From Roseicella sp. DB1501 (lineage in GTDB: Bacteria; Pseudomonadota; Alphaproteobacteria; Acetobacterales; Acetobacteraceae), in assembly GCF_013112485.1 (NCBI RefSeq), contig NZ_JABFHG010000016.1, forward strand, positions 1 to 64,000: a DNA stretch of 64,000 nucleotides, written 5' to 3'. Each line of letters begins with the position of its first letter. Positions within the stretch are counted from its first letter, which is position 1. The position numbers were made by a program, and so were the translations under genes. Below are positions 26,901 through 34,212 of the stretch, piece after piece. The notes beneath the pieces were generated by a model. The model ran no database searches, had not been told where the DNA came from, and worked only from the letters and a program-made list of their open reading frames with translations.

Positions 26901-27226
26901 GCCGCTTCACCCATATCGCCATCTTGGGTCCGGCTGGCTGCCTTGGCGAGCGCCTGGCCGAGCCGCTGCTCGGTTTCCATGCCATAGTCGCCGCCCCGGT
27001 CCCCGTCGCGCCGCATCAACTCGTTTAGCGCCTCGCTGTAGGTGAGATCGCCGGTTGCGACCTGCTCCGCCAGCTCCGCGATGTCGCGTTGCTCCGGGGT
27101 ATCCGTGCCCTTGGTGTAGTAACGGGCGAGGTTCGCCACCTCCTGCGGCACCGTCGGGGTGAGAAGGTGGTTGGTCAGGGCGGCGGCGTCGGAGGGTGAG
27201 CCCGCCGCGATGGTGGCATAGGTCAG
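23921..27226 (-). CDS. MobF-type conjugative relaxase-helicase
   Basis: A large bifunctional enzyme that nicks oriT, stays bound to the 5' end and unwinds the plasmid. From the first ATG/GTG (GTG 27151) it is 1076 residues, but the reading frame stays open upstream and encodes TYATIAAGSPSDAAALTNHL, which resembles the N terminus I recall of related relaxases. I therefore place the start at CTG 27226 (1101 residues), overlapping the upstream gene's TGA; ATC 27229 is another possibility. Visible features: tandem Tyr in LARYYTKG (nicking residues, about 36-37), the metal His motif DLHTHFTVMNAVF (about residue 275), helicase Walker A IGAAGMGKTTSLKPL (about residue 594), VVVVDELSLLG, and TTHTAQGSTA near the C terminus. 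It ends with coiled-coil-like basic sequence. Confidence 0.9.
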   Translation of the reverse strand: MTYATIAAGSPSDAAALTNHLLTPTVPQEVANLARYYTKGTDTPEQRDIAELAEQVATGDLTYSEALNELMRRDGDRGGDYGMETEQRLGQALAKAASRTQDGDMGEAAAQPRRDMHPLVAKGLGIDPEQPLTRQQINALLVGLRTDGEVIEGKHYSTLREYTDPKTGETKEKIPLGSVDFTLTPDKSVSVAWAFAVPAEQAAIYQAHRDAASEAMAYLEAHIAQAKLGHGGKDGSEPGHIGWIEFDHYTARPTLWMEQNGQTERVAVPIAGDPDLHTHFTVMNAVFCESGRVGSLDLGQLDGLIKETGALYQAHLATNLRDRLQASVSLDPDTGMARLDAIPTEVRDHFSKRSQSGENAARAYAASLGLVWDELTPERRTGLLKAGTQGEIPGIDGETRERLKKDDMADFADWHRQADALNWQYRGIETYGPSPPPLSPEERLQKAYETALPWMEAELDKRAVITAPDARTAALRGLIAHGIDTTVDIDRVTERFMEQGVRQQGQRTRLYWQEHDNPRQAKLTTALHVHQEKAFIELATAAAADRTGRLSASEIEHAIQQSGLTFEKAHGRAQRDAIHRLGEGGRIAVLIGAAGMGKTTSLKPLVSAWNARQQDVHGIALAWRQADDLIDAGISRDRTKAYSVFVEAVAKGDVALSRQSVVVVDELSLLGTRQGLELLELQQKHGFRLVMLGDDRQCQSIEAGPVIDLARRALGPDQVPEILTTLRQKSKEEKEIVRLFREGKAAEALALKRADGTAELVPGGQREALARVAALAGERLRANADDERYSLTVSAPTNADAHRLGVAIREERRRLGQIGPDAVKIRAIGNGKETYDMALAAGDKVRLFASTRAEGERGSIGRNGSVLTVLAADAKGMQVRNAKGREGRITWKTLNDGSGRVRLAYGEVMTTHTAQGSTATEHIYAIPSGSKTINGFSAYSSGTRHRRTSFLVVSEGAERSEIAKLRPMNDMRPITKDNAWENVARNFSRQPKKDLAIDFLAKAGAVRKGTARSLQQGLRPAEIRAAKGEPAMMLSQNFAQRNQAEALAPIVAALERTASRQQAVIERVKRLPSAVTYAVQQKLERLRGPVRERGQGQRIGR

Positions 27227-27507
27227 GATGGCGCCGCTTCCTCCACGAGCGCCTGGGCGATCTTCTCCGGCAGGTCGACGAGCCGGACCTCCAGCGTGCC
27301 GAGCGTCTCCTGCTGCTGCTCGAGGATGGCTGCGATCCGCTTGAGGGTCTGGCCAAGATCGGATTTTGGCGGGGGCTGGGACGCTGCCAGCAGGATCTGC
27401 TCGAGCATGGCGCTCTGCAGGGCGAGGGTCTCGTTCATCTGAGCCACGCCCCGGATCAGCGCTTCCTGGCGCTCCTCCACCCGGGTCAGGCGTTCGTCGT
27501 CAGGCAC
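27223..27507 (-). CDS. Small coiled-coil protein overlapping the relaxase
   Basis: From GTG 27507, with GGAGG eight bases upstream, a 94-residue product reads MPDDERLTRVEERQEALIRG and continues as heptad-like helices (QMNETLALQSAMLEQILLAA, then LKRIAAILEQQQETLGTLEVRLVDLPEKIAQALVEE). It has no recognised domain. Its stop overlaps the inferred relaxase start, so the two would be translationally coupled. Position next to the relaxase and candidate oriT suggests a relaxosome accessory protein. A longer version (from 27666) lacks a ribosome site and runs into the opposite gene. Confidence 0.65.
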   Translation of the reverse strand: MPDDERLTRVEERQEALIRGVAQMNETLALQSAMLEQILLAASQPPPKSDLGQTLKRIAAILEQQQETLGTLEVRLVDLPEKIAQALVEEAAPS

Positions 27508-27652
27508 CGTTCTGCCTCCGATCTGTGGTGAACCGCCGTTAGGCGGGTTCCTTGGTCTGTCAGACCTTCTGCCTCCACGCTTCGTGGCCCCCGCCTCAGC
27601 GATCTGCACTAGACGCCAATCTGCTAGTTGAACGCAAGCTATTTGCTGTGCC
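27508..27652. other. Candidate origin of transfer (oriT)
   Basis: The only non-coding gap between divergent mobilisation genes. It holds GAACCGCC-GTTA-GGCGGGTTC (27530-27550, one bulge), the palindrome GGTCTG-T-CAGACC (27554-27566), and CTAG-N11-CTAG near 27610-27628. Clusters of inverted repeats beside the relaxase gene are characteristic of oriT. The nick site is not identified. Divergent promoters for the relaxase and traL-like operons must also lie here. Confidence 0.5.
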
Positions 27653-28087
27653 ATGCTGCCGCCCATGGGTAGGCAGCGACGCGACGAAGAGCTGAGCCGG
27701 ATTGCCGAGGTCGTCCGTCAAGGCGGCGGGCGGTCTCCCCTCTATCGATGGCTGCACAATCGGCACGATGCGTTTGCCGAGCTGCTGGCCGAGGTACGCC
27801 CGGAATGGCGTGCCTTGGCGGCGGAGTTCGCGGCCATGGGACTAAGCGGCGGAGACGGCAGGGCGGTCAGTCCCGAGGCGGCCCGGCACACCTGGTGGCG
27901 GGTGCGGCGTGACGTAGCGAAGGCACAGGCGAAGCGCCGCCCCGCCGTGCCGCCGGTGGTGACGACTGTTCACCGCCCGCCGGGTCCCGCGTCCGGCCTG
28001 CTGCCTGCCGCATCGTCGCCGCCAGACACTGGCGACGCCATGGCCCGGCTCCGGGCGGAAATGGCGCAGCGTTCAGGGAGAGGGTGA
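27653..28087 (+). CDS. Probable DNA-binding conjugation protein (first gene of ParA/TraL-like operon)
   Basis: A 144-residue protein from ATG 27653 (140 from ATG 27665). The N-terminal two thirds are helical and rich in Arg and Trp (SPLYRWLHNRHDAFAELLAEVRPEWRALAAEF, then SPEAARHTWWRVRRDVAKAQ), which looks like a helical DNA-binding module. The C-terminal third is Pro-rich and disordered. It is divergent from the relaxase operon across the candidate oriT and is followed by a ParA/TraL-like ATPase. No exact family is recognised. Confidence 0.7.
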   Translation: MLPPMGRQRRDEELSRIAEVVRQGGGRSPLYRWLHNRHDAFAELLAEVRPEWRALAAEFAAMGLSGGDGRAVSPEAARHTWWRVRRDVAKAQAKRRPAVPPVVTTVHRPPGPASGLLPAASSPPDTGDAMARLRAEMAQRSGRG

Positions 28088-28090
28088 TTC

Positions 28091-28858
28091 ATGCCGCGCG
28101 ATAAGAATGAGGACGTGCCGCTGCTCGATGCACCGGCGGAGACGGCTCCGGTACTCATGGTCGGGCTGGGTCGAGGCGGCTCGGGCAAGTCCCTGCTGCT
28201 GGCCGAAGCGGTATGGCGGGCCCACAATCAGGGGCGCCCGGTCATCGTCGCCGATGGGGACGCCCGGTCAAAAACCTTGCTCGGCCTGTTCCCGGACGCG
28301 CTGACGCCCGTCAGTGAGGAGCTGCCGGACGTCAAGGCGTTCCTGTCCAGCCTGCTCAACCGCATGGCTAAGGAGCGGCGTTCCGCCGTGCTCGACCTCG
28401 GTGGCGGCGACCGCTCCCTGCTCGAATACGGGCGCGACCTGCGGCTGGTCGAGTTCTGTGCCCGCCGGGGGATCGAGCCGCTCGGCCTGTATGTGCTGGG
28501 GCCGGAGGATGAGGACCTGTCGCATGTGGTCTCGATCTTCGAGGCCGGGTATTTCCGGCCGCGCCGGACCCTGCTGGTGCTGAATGAAGGGGTCATTCGC
28601 ACCGGCCGCACCGTCGCGGGGGCTTTTGAGCGGACGATGTCCAGCCCCGGCTTCGCCCGGCTGATCGAGGCGGGCGCGGTACCACTGCTGCTCACGCGGT
28701 TGGCCTGCATGGACGATGCAAGGCGGATGCCCGGCGGCTTCTATGAGGCGGCGGGCGGGGACGCGCTCGACCCGGTGGAAGGCTTCATGCTTGAGGATTG
28801 GCTCGCCGATCTGGAGCGCAAGCGCCGGGAGGCCGGGGCGGCGGGTTGGCTGCCGTGA
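28091..28858 (+). CDS. TraL/ParA-like P-loop ATPase
   Basis: A 255-residue protein with a deviant-type Walker A (VGLGRGGSGKSLLLAEAV, about residues 24-41), VIVADGDARSKTLLGLFPDAL, and RRSAVLDLGGGDRSLLEYGRDL, the features of MinD/ParA relatives such as IncP TraL. In conjugative plasmids such ATPases are used in DNA processing or relaxosome positioning. A ribosome site (AGGGAGAGGG) lies just upstream. The next gene overlaps its stop as GTGA. ParA for partition is an alternative, but no partner ParB follows it; the ParB-like protein is elsewhere and of a different type. Confidence 0.8.
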   Translation: MPRDKNEDVPLLDAPAETAPVLMVGLGRGGSGKSLLLAEAVWRAHNQGRPVIVADGDARSKTLLGLFPDALTPVSEELPDVKAFLSSLLNRMAKERRSAVLDLGGGDRSLLEYGRDLRLVEFCARRGIEPLGLYVLGPEDEDLSHVVSIFEAGYFRPRRTLLVLNEGVIRTGRTVAGAFERTMSSPGFARLIEAGAVPLLLTRLACMDDARRMPGGFYEAAGGDALDPVEGFMLEDWLADLERKRREAGAAGWLP

Positions 28859-29328
28859 AGCCTGAAGGGTTCGCGGCCCGGCTGACGGCGGCGGGCATCC
28901 CGCCGGACAAGCCGCTGCATGGGGTGCTGCTAACCGTCCATGAGGCGGCAGAAACCGCGCTTGCCACTGTGACGGACAAAGCGCGGGGCCTCACGCCGCA
29001 GGGCGAGGCTGAGCTGATCGCCCGCGTTTCGCGCGAGGCGGCGGACGCGGCGGAAAGCCGGGTTGATCGCATGGTGCGGGGATTCAGCCTGCGCACGGCG
29101 CTGCTGGCCGCCTTTGGCGGGCTGGTGCTGCTGGGTGCTGGCTACGCGGTTGGGCGCTGGGACGGAGTGCGGGTCGGCGCACAAGGCATCGAAGGCAGCG
29201 TCTTCATGGCACAGATTGCCAGCCTCAACGATGCACGCGCGCTGGCCCAGCGCTGCCGTGAAACGCAAAGGCAGGCGCAGGGTGGCACTGCGTGTGACCT
29301 GCCTCCGGTCTGGGTCAATCGACGCTAG
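28855..29328 (+). CDS. Conjugation-associated membrane protein
   Basis: A 157-residue protein from a GTG overlapping the preceding stop. A soluble N-terminal helical region (about residues 1-75) is followed by one transmembrane helix (LRTALLAAFGGLVLLGAGYAVGRW, about residues 80-103) and a short periplasmic tail with two Cys residues and a conserved-looking end (CDLPPVWVNRR). This resembles the TraM/MobI-type membrane proteins coded beside TraL in alphaproteobacterial plasmids, though I cannot name the family. It is coupled to the ATPase gene. Confidence 0.7.
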   Translation: MKPEGFAARLTAAGIPPDKPLHGVLLTVHEAAETALATVTDKARGLTPQGEAELIARVSREAADAAESRVDRMVRGFSLRTALLAAFGGLVLLGAGYAVGRWDGVRVGAQGIEGSVFMAQIASLNDARALAQRCRETQRQAQGGTACDLPPVWVNRR

Positions 29329-29340
29329 GAGGGGAGCGAG

Positions 29341-29691
29341 ATGGACGCGCTGGACGAATGGACCATGGAGCACCTGCAAAACTATCTCGGGCTCATCGAG
29401 AAGGTGCAGCCCTTTGTCGAGCAGGGCCTGAATGCCGATCCACCCTTCCGCCAGTTGCAAATCCGGGTGGACTGGAAAAATGCCGGTAGCCCCTGCGCGT
29501 TAACGGTGATTCTCGCCAATGAGAAACTGGAAGGCCGCACGAAGCGAGCGTCCACGGGGTGCCATTGGACGGACGATGCCTACAAGCTGAAGACACGGCT
29601 CTATTTCTGGCTTGTCGAGCGCTACGGCTTGGAAGCGCGGTATCTGCCGATCTCGCATAGGCAGAAGCGGTCGGAGTACCAGGGCGCGTGA
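29341..29691 (+). CDS. Uncharacterised 116-residue protein
   Basis: It starts at ATG 29341 with AGGAGGGGAG immediately upstream. The product (MDALDEWTMEHLQNYLGLIE...) is mixed alpha/beta with a hydrophobic core, two Cys and a Trp-rich middle (RVDWKNAGSPCALTVILANE). It is the last gene of the plus-strand transfer operon and ends 8 bases before the convergent Cys-rich gene. Function unknown. Confidence 0.65.
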   Translation: MDALDEWTMEHLQNYLGLIEKVQPFVEQGLNADPPFRQLQIRVDWKNAGSPCALTVILANEKLEGRTKRASTGCHWTDDAYKLKTRLYFWLVERYGLEARYLPISHRQKRSEYQGA

Positions 29692-29699
29692 GGTGGGGA

Positions 29700-30272
29700 T
29701 CAGAATGGCAGGTCGTCATCGAGTACGGCAAGTGCATGTCGGGGCTGCGATGCGCGGCGCATCTCCAGCTCCGCCTCGATGCGCTCGATAATGTCAGGAA
29801 GTTCGGGGCTTTCCGGGACGCTGGAGAAGAGCGCTTGCAGGGCGGCCACCTCGTCGGGTTCGCCGTCCATCATCACGATGGCATGGTACGGGCACCAAAG
29901 ATGCTCGGCCAGCTCGTCGGTCGAGGCGGAGCGCAGCCCTCCGGCGTTCGCCACCGGTACGGCGTAGATTTCTTCGCCAGCACGGGCCACGTAGAAGGCA
30001 TGATCCAAGGTAAGATGAAACGTCGCGCCAAAGAGCGCGATGGCGTGTTCGGGTCCGTGCTGCTTGCCGCATCCGTAGCAAAGGCCCTCCGGTGTCTGCC
30101 GCGTGTACGCTCCCGTCTCCTCGCAAGCATCGACGACAAAGCTGGTTTGATCCTGATGCACGCCGTCACCTTCGTAACCGCACATCCCGCACTCACCGAG
30201 TTCGTAAAGCGGCTGGCAGCCATTCGGGCACCAGTCATTGCCTTTGGCGGGCTTGGCGTGTTCGTCGTTCAT
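29700..30272 (-). CDS. Cys-rich plasmid protein of the putative leading region
   Basis: A 190-residue protein starting at ATG 30272 with AGGAAAGG upstream. The N-terminal 30 residues contain WCPNGCQPLYELGECGMCGYEG and a second set GLCYGCGKQHG is near residue 75, together a likely zinc-ribbon or double zinc-knuckle. The rest includes FGATFHLTLDHAFYVARAG and an acidic C terminus ending DDDLPF, similar to the acidic C-terminal tip of SSB proteins. It lies downstream of the first multi-hairpin leader and reads toward the candidate oriT. I do not recognise a named family. Confidence 0.75.
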   Translation of the reverse strand: MNDEHAKPAKGNDWCPNGCQPLYELGECGMCGYEGDGVHQDQTSFVVDACEETGAYTRQTPEGLCYGCGKQHGPEHAIALFGATFHLTLDHAFYVARAGEEIYAVPVANAGGLRSASTDELAEHLWCPYHAIVMMDGEPDEVAALQALFSSVPESPELPDIIERIEAELEMRRASQPRHALAVLDDDLPF

Positions 30273-30295
30273 GGTGTCGTCCTTTCCTGTGAAAT

Positions 30296-30497
30296 GAGGT
30301 GAGCAACCGCTCACCTCTCTAGGCCGCCGCCAATGAGGCCGGGGGTGTCGCTGGCAAGTCCGAGCACGGGGTGGAGGCTCCGTCTGCAAGGAGCGCAGCG
30401 ACTGAAGATGGAGGTGCCCCGCGCGCAGCCTGCGAAGCAGGTTGACTTGCCTGCGGAGGGGGTCGGCGGCCCCCTAAAACAAAGCCGCGTCTGCGGC
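30296..30497. promoter_or_regulatory. Four-hairpin leader, copy A
   Basis: Four hairpins in order: GAGGTGAGC-AACC-GCTCACCTC (30296-30317), CCTGC-GAA-GCAGG (30429-30441), GGGGG-N7-CCCCC (30458-30474), GCCGC-GTCT-GCGGC (30484-30497). The same order recurs at 32.8 and 34.2 kb with changed but still paired arms. It lies directly upstream of the minus-strand gene at 29700-30272. Candidate single-stranded-DNA promoter or RNA leader. The rest of the stretch to 30600 shows no gene. Confidence 0.65.
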
Positions 30498-30600
30498 GAC
30501 ATAGCCTTATCTCGGCTTGGTTGCGGCGCATGGCAGGAGCACTACCAGCAGAGCGGAAAAAGGGGCGGCCTGCGCCGCCCCTTCGCTCCGTGCCGTCCAG

Positions 30601-32418
30601 TCAGGCCGCTTCGTCCAGCGCTTCCGCTTCGGCCGTCGCCTCAACGGGACAGCGCAGCACCGGGGGCAGCCAGCGGGTTCCGGCGATCCGCTGCTCGGCC
30701 AGCTCGGCCAGCACGGTTTTCGTCATCCGGTCGGCATCGGGCACCAGCGCCTGTGCCTCGCTCAGCGCCTCGACCACCTTGCCCTTCGACACCCGGCCAA
30801 AATACCCGGCGGCGGTGGCGCTCCAGTATTCCGCCATGTCGAGGCCGAGGGCGGCATGGAGCGCCTGCGCACCCGGCGCGGCGTCTCTGCCGCCCGACTG
30901 CACCGCGTTGAGAGATTCGGCGACAAGGTACGCCAGCAGGTCAAGTTTCACCGCCTGCTCTGCCTGACGCAGCCACGGCCAGAGCTGTTCGGCCTCCTCT
31001 GGCAGGGTCTGCGTCCACTGCTCGCGCAGCTCGGCCAAGACCTGCGCGGCAACCGTCTCGGCCAGCGCGGCGGACGCCATCAGCGGATACCGCGTGGTGG
31101 CCGCGATCTGGAGGCAGGACAGCGGCGGGCGGTCGTAGAGGCTGGACAGGGCAAGGCCATGCACCAGCGCATCCAGCGCGATGGAAGGGGTGCGGGCCAG
31201 CACGGCCTGCATCGCCTGCGTCCGGTGCGCGGTCAGCTCCTCCAGCAGCGACGCCGACAGCACAGGCTTCGGCTTGGCCTCCACGGCACGGGCCGGAAGG
31301 GCAGGGGCCATCGCCTCCGCATCTTCCCGGCGAAGACAACCGCGCTCGATGCCGAGGGTGCCGTCGGCGGTCAGATGGACGACCGCGCCCGCGCTGGCCT
31401 TCATCTCCTCGGGGAAGGAGTGACAGGCGGCTTCCAACGCGTCGAGCTGCTCCTGCAGGGCGAGATAGGTGTCCTCGTCGTCGTCGCTTCCCGACAGGGC
31501 GATCTCGTCCGCCTGTTGGATCAGCCGGTCTACCTGCGCCTGTTCGTCCTCGGTGTAGTCGCGGACGGTCGGCGGCACGGCCTGATACCGGCTGCGATCC
31601 AGCCGCTCGGCGGCCTCCACCCATGCCCAGCCCTCGGCGCGGACGGCGACGGCTTCCTCCTCCAGCGTCTTGGCGACGAGCCGGTCCAACAGCGCCGGAG
31701 GCTCGAAGAAACAAGCATCGGCGGCGGAGAACAGGTCGCGGGTGAGGGTGCCGCCTGCCGCCAAGAACCGCTCCTCGCCGATGAAGCGGGCCCGCCGGTC
31801 CGTGCCGGCCACTTTGTCTTCCGACAGGCGGTGGCGGATGGCACGGGCGCTGGTGTCGTAGGTGGCGCTCACGGCCTGCCAGACGGCCTCCTGCCGTGCG
31901 TGATCGTCGCTGAGGGTGAAGGCCATCAGCTGCTCCAATGTCATGGCATCGGTGCGGTACATTTCGAACAGTGCCGGACTGACGCGGGCCAGCTTGAGCC
32001 GCTGCTCGACGATGCGCGCGGCCACGCCGAAGCGGGCTGCAATGTCGGCGGTGGAAAGGCCGTTATCCGACAAGGCCTTGAAGGCGTCGAACTGGTCGGC
32101 GGGGTGCATGGGCTGGCGAATCTGGTTTTCCGCCAAACTGACTTCCGCCGCGTCCTCACCCTCCTCCAGCACGCGGCACGGCACGGGGAAGTTTTTGGCG
32201 ATCCGCTTTTCCTTCACCAGCCGTTTCAGCGCGGCGAGGCGGCGTCCTCCGGCGACGACATCGTACTTGCCGCCGGGGCGGGGGCGGACGTTCAGGCATT
32301 GCAGCAGACCATGCGCGGCGATGCTGGCGGCGAGATCGTCGAGGCTGCCGCCGCCGGTCTTGCGGACGTTGGCGTCGGACGGGAGGAGCTGGGCGAGTGA
32401 GATGGAAATGATGGACAT
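30601..32418 (-). CDS. Large ParB/RepB/Spo0J-family protein of the leading region
   Basis: A 605-residue protein from ATG 32418. The N-terminal ParB domain (about residues 1-190) shows ISLAQLLPSDANVRKTGGGS, the nucleotide-binding segment VVAGGRRLAALKRL, ENQIRQPMHPADQFDAFKAL and an HTH (LSTADIAARFGVAARIVEQRLKLARVSP). The remaining 400 residues are a helical domain found in plasmid-borne ParB-like proteins. Members of this type in plasmid leading regions are early-expressed accessory proteins, unlike classic partition ParB; there is no adjacent parA on this strand. It follows the 111-aa gene closely (50 bases) and probably shares its transcript from hairpin leader B. Confidence 0.87.
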   Translation of the reverse strand: MSIISISLAQLLPSDANVRKTGGGSLDDLAASIAAHGLLQCLNVRPRPGGKYDVVAGGRRLAALKRLVKEKRIAKNFPVPCRVLEEGEDAAEVSLAENQIRQPMHPADQFDAFKALSDNGLSTADIAARFGVAARIVEQRLKLARVSPALFEMYRTDAMTLEQLMAFTLSDDHARQEAVWQAVSATYDTSARAIRHRLSEDKVAGTDRRARFIGEERFLAAGGTLTRDLFSAADACFFEPPALLDRLVAKTLEEEAVAVRAEGWAWVEAAERLDRSRYQAVPPTVRDYTEDEQAQVDRLIQQADEIALSGSDDDEDTYLALQEQLDALEAACHSFPEEMKASAGAVVHLTADGTLGIERGCLRREDAEAMAPALPARAVEAKPKPVLSASLLEELTAHRTQAMQAVLARTPSIALDALVHGLALSSLYDRPPLSCLQIAATTRYPLMASAALAETVAAQVLAELREQWTQTLPEEAEQLWPWLRQAEQAVKLDLLAYLVAESLNAVQSGGRDAAPGAQALHAALGLDMAEYWSATAAGYFGRVSKGKVVEALSEAQALVPDADRMTKTVLAELAEQRIAGTRWLPPVLRCPVEATAEAEALDEAA

Positions 32419-32468
32419 AAAAGGACTTTCTCTAAAATGGGTTGAATGAAAGGGGGTCGGCACGGCGG

Positions 32469-32804
32469 TTAGTATTCGTCGGGCAGCAGGAAGGTGGTGA
32501 CGCTGCGGTCGGCCTCGGTGATGATCCACAGCGTGTTGTCGCCGAAGCCCTTGCACGGCTGGGCGGGATCGATCGGGTAGGCGGACAGGATGCGATCCCC
32601 GGCGGCCACCGCCTCGTCATTGGTGGCCTTGTCGTCGTCGCAGCAGCAGCCCCAGTCCCCGGCGAGGTGCCGGGCCAGGCAGTGCAGCTGATGGGCCTCG
32701 CTGACGGCAGCGAGGACGCCGGGCGTGGCGACGATCTGGCCCGTGGCGAAGCGCGGTTTGACCGGCAGCGGCTGGGCGTGGGGATGTAGAATGAGAGCGT
32801 TCAT
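32469..32804 (-). CDS. Conserved small plasmid protein
   Basis: A 111-residue protein from ATG 32804, preceded by AAGGAGA. It has a Cys/Asp cluster (DWGCCCDDDKATND), a conserved-looking middle (GDRILSAYPIDPAQPCKGFGDNTLWIITEADRS) and ends DEY. It is the first gene of the unit containing the large ParB-like protein, and I recall similar small proteins placed beside ArdC and ParB-like genes in alphaproteobacterial plasmids. Function unknown; anti-defence is possible. Confidence 0.72.
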   Translation of the reverse strand: MNALILHPHAQPLPVKPRFATGQIVATPGVLAAVSEAHQLHCLARHLAGDWGCCCDDDKATNDEAVAAGDRILSAYPIDPAQPCKGFGDNTLWIITEADRSVTTFLLPDEY

Positions 32805-32831
32805 GGAAATCTCCTTGGGTTGGGTTACGGT

Positions 32832-33020
32832 GTTGAGCGGCGCTCAACCCGTCTTGGCCCGCGCCTAGGAGCGGTGGGGTAGCGGTCCAGGCCGAAGCGC
32901 CGGGAGGGGGATCACCCGGAATGCGAAGCATTTTGGGGAGACCCGGCGCGGAGCCTGCGCAGCAGGTTGCCTTGACCGCGGGGGAGGCGGCGGCCTCCCG
33001 CACAGAGCCGCGTCGGCGGC
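32832..33020. promoter_or_regulatory. Four-hairpin leader, copy B
   Basis: GTTGAGC-GGC-GCTCAAC (32832-32848), CCTGC-GCA-GCAGG (32954-32966), GGGAGGC-GGCG-GCCTCCC (32982-32999), GCCGC-GTCG-GCGGC (33007-33020). It is directly upstream of the minus-strand unit 32804-30601. The third stem has a different sequence from copies A and C but pairs fully. No gene is supported from 32805 to 33285. Confidence 0.65.
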
Positions 33021-33285
33021 GACATGGCTCTATCTGTCCATGCATTCCTGCATCCGGTCCGCGCCGCGCGTCAGGGAGCGTCACCCGCCAGGGCCGATCC
33101 CGCAGGGTTCGGGGAGCACCGCGACTAGCGCCCGGCCCCACCGGGGCGACGCCCGGTCAGGCGAGCTTGCGGGCCGGTATTACTTTTCGTTTGGCTCAGG
33201 GCAGGGCGAGCGCCGACAGCGGAGGCGCGAGCCGCCCCAGAGGTCGCCCCGACGGCGCTGGGCCGCCGGAGCACCCGTGACCGCT

Positions 33286-34197
33286 TCAGGCGGCCTGTTC
33301 CTCGGCGGCGGGCTGCAGCGACCACAGGAAATCGCAGGCGCGCTGGGCATGGGCGGCGGCGACGAAGATGAACTTCTTGTCGCTGGCCAGCACCTTGAGC
33401 CAGGAGCCGATATAGGCCGTGCTGTCCTGCTTCAGGTCGTGATCGATGCCGAGCGACGCGCAGGTGAAGGCGGCGGTCAGCTCCGCCAGGATCTCCTCGA
33501 CCGCCCGCGCCTCCTCACTATGCCGCTTGACGATCGTCTCGCGGTTCAGGCGGCTGGGATGGCCGGTCCAGTGGCCAAGCTCATGCGCCAGGGTGGCATA
33601 GAAGGCTTCCGGGTAAACAAACGTCTCCATGTCCGGCATGCGGATATAGTCGAGGTTCGGCGTGTAGAAGGCGCGCTCGCCACCGAGCCGGATATCCGCT
33701 TTCGTGTGGGCGATGAACGCGTCGGCATGCGCGATGCGCTCGGCCGGTGCCGCCGTGGCCGGCTCCAGGGTTGGATAGTAATGGGCCGGCAGTCCGTCGA
33801 TCTGGCCGGCATTGAACACGGCGTAGCTTTTCAGGAACCAGATGCTGCGCTCGTCTTGGGTGCCGTCCGGCTTCTCCTCGGTGCGCCGGATCGTGTCGGA
33901 ATAGGTGACGGTGGTGGCCTTCTCGCCCTTGCGAACCTGGGCGCCCATCGAGGCGGCCTGCTTGTAGGTCATGAAGTAGGGCGAGCTGTAGCCCTTCGCC
34001 GTCATCGTCATCCACAGCACCAGGGTGTTGATGCCGCGGTAGGGCTGGCCGTTATGCCGCAGCGGAAACCCGGCGCCGGTCGTCTTCCAGGGCCGCTTCC
34101 ACGGCTTCAGCCCCTGCTCCAACTCGGCGACGATGGCATCGGTCACCGCTTGGTAGAGATCCACGCGCCCGGTGGACGTCTTGCTGTGGTTTGTCAT
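33286..34197 (-). CDS. ardC: Antirestriction protein ArdC
   Basis: A 303-residue protein with an N-terminal ssDNA-binding domain (DLYQAVTDAIVAELEQGLKPWKRPW, then PYRGINTLVLWM) and a C-terminal metalloprotease-like domain with the zinc motif LAHELGHWTGH (about residues 200-210) and a following Glu (EEILAELTAAF). ArdC protects incoming single-stranded plasmid DNA from type I and other restriction enzymes and is typically made early after transfer. It is transcribed toward the candidate oriT from leader C. Length and motifs are complete. Confidence 0.93.
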   Translation of the reverse strand: MTNHSKTSTGRVDLYQAVTDAIVAELEQGLKPWKRPWKTTGAGFPLRHNGQPYRGINTLVLWMTMTAKGYSSPYFMTYKQAASMGAQVRKGEKATTVTYSDTIRRTEEKPDGTQDERSIWFLKSYAVFNAGQIDGLPAHYYPTLEPATAAPAERIAHADAFIAHTKADIRLGGERAFYTPNLDYIRMPDMETFVYPEAFYATLAHELGHWTGHPSRLNRETIVKRHSEEARAVEEILAELTAAFTCASLGIDHDLKQDSTAYIGSWLKVLASDKKFIFVAAAHAQRACDFLWSLQPAAEEQAA

Positions 34198-34212
34198 GGT
34201 CTCGTCCTCCTT

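Noticed and set aside
25172-27028. 618-codon plus-strand frame opposite the relaxase
   Set aside because: Antisense shadow; the relaxase on the minus strand has all expected motifs.
27223-27666. Extended 147-residue version of the relaxase partner gene
   Set aside because: The first 53 residues are Arg/Gly/Pro-rich, cross the candidate oriT and overlap the divergent gene; the GTG at 27507 has the only good ribosome site.
29688-30302. 204-codon plus-strand frame opposite the Cys-rich gene
   Set aside because: Antisense to a gene with a good start and zinc-binding Cys pattern; no domain of its own.
28091-32418. ParA-like and ParB-like genes as a partition (parAB) system
   Set aside because: They are on opposite strands, over 1.7 kb apart, in different operons. 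The ATPase fits TraL and the ParB-like protein is the long leading-region type; no parS-like repeat cluster was seen.
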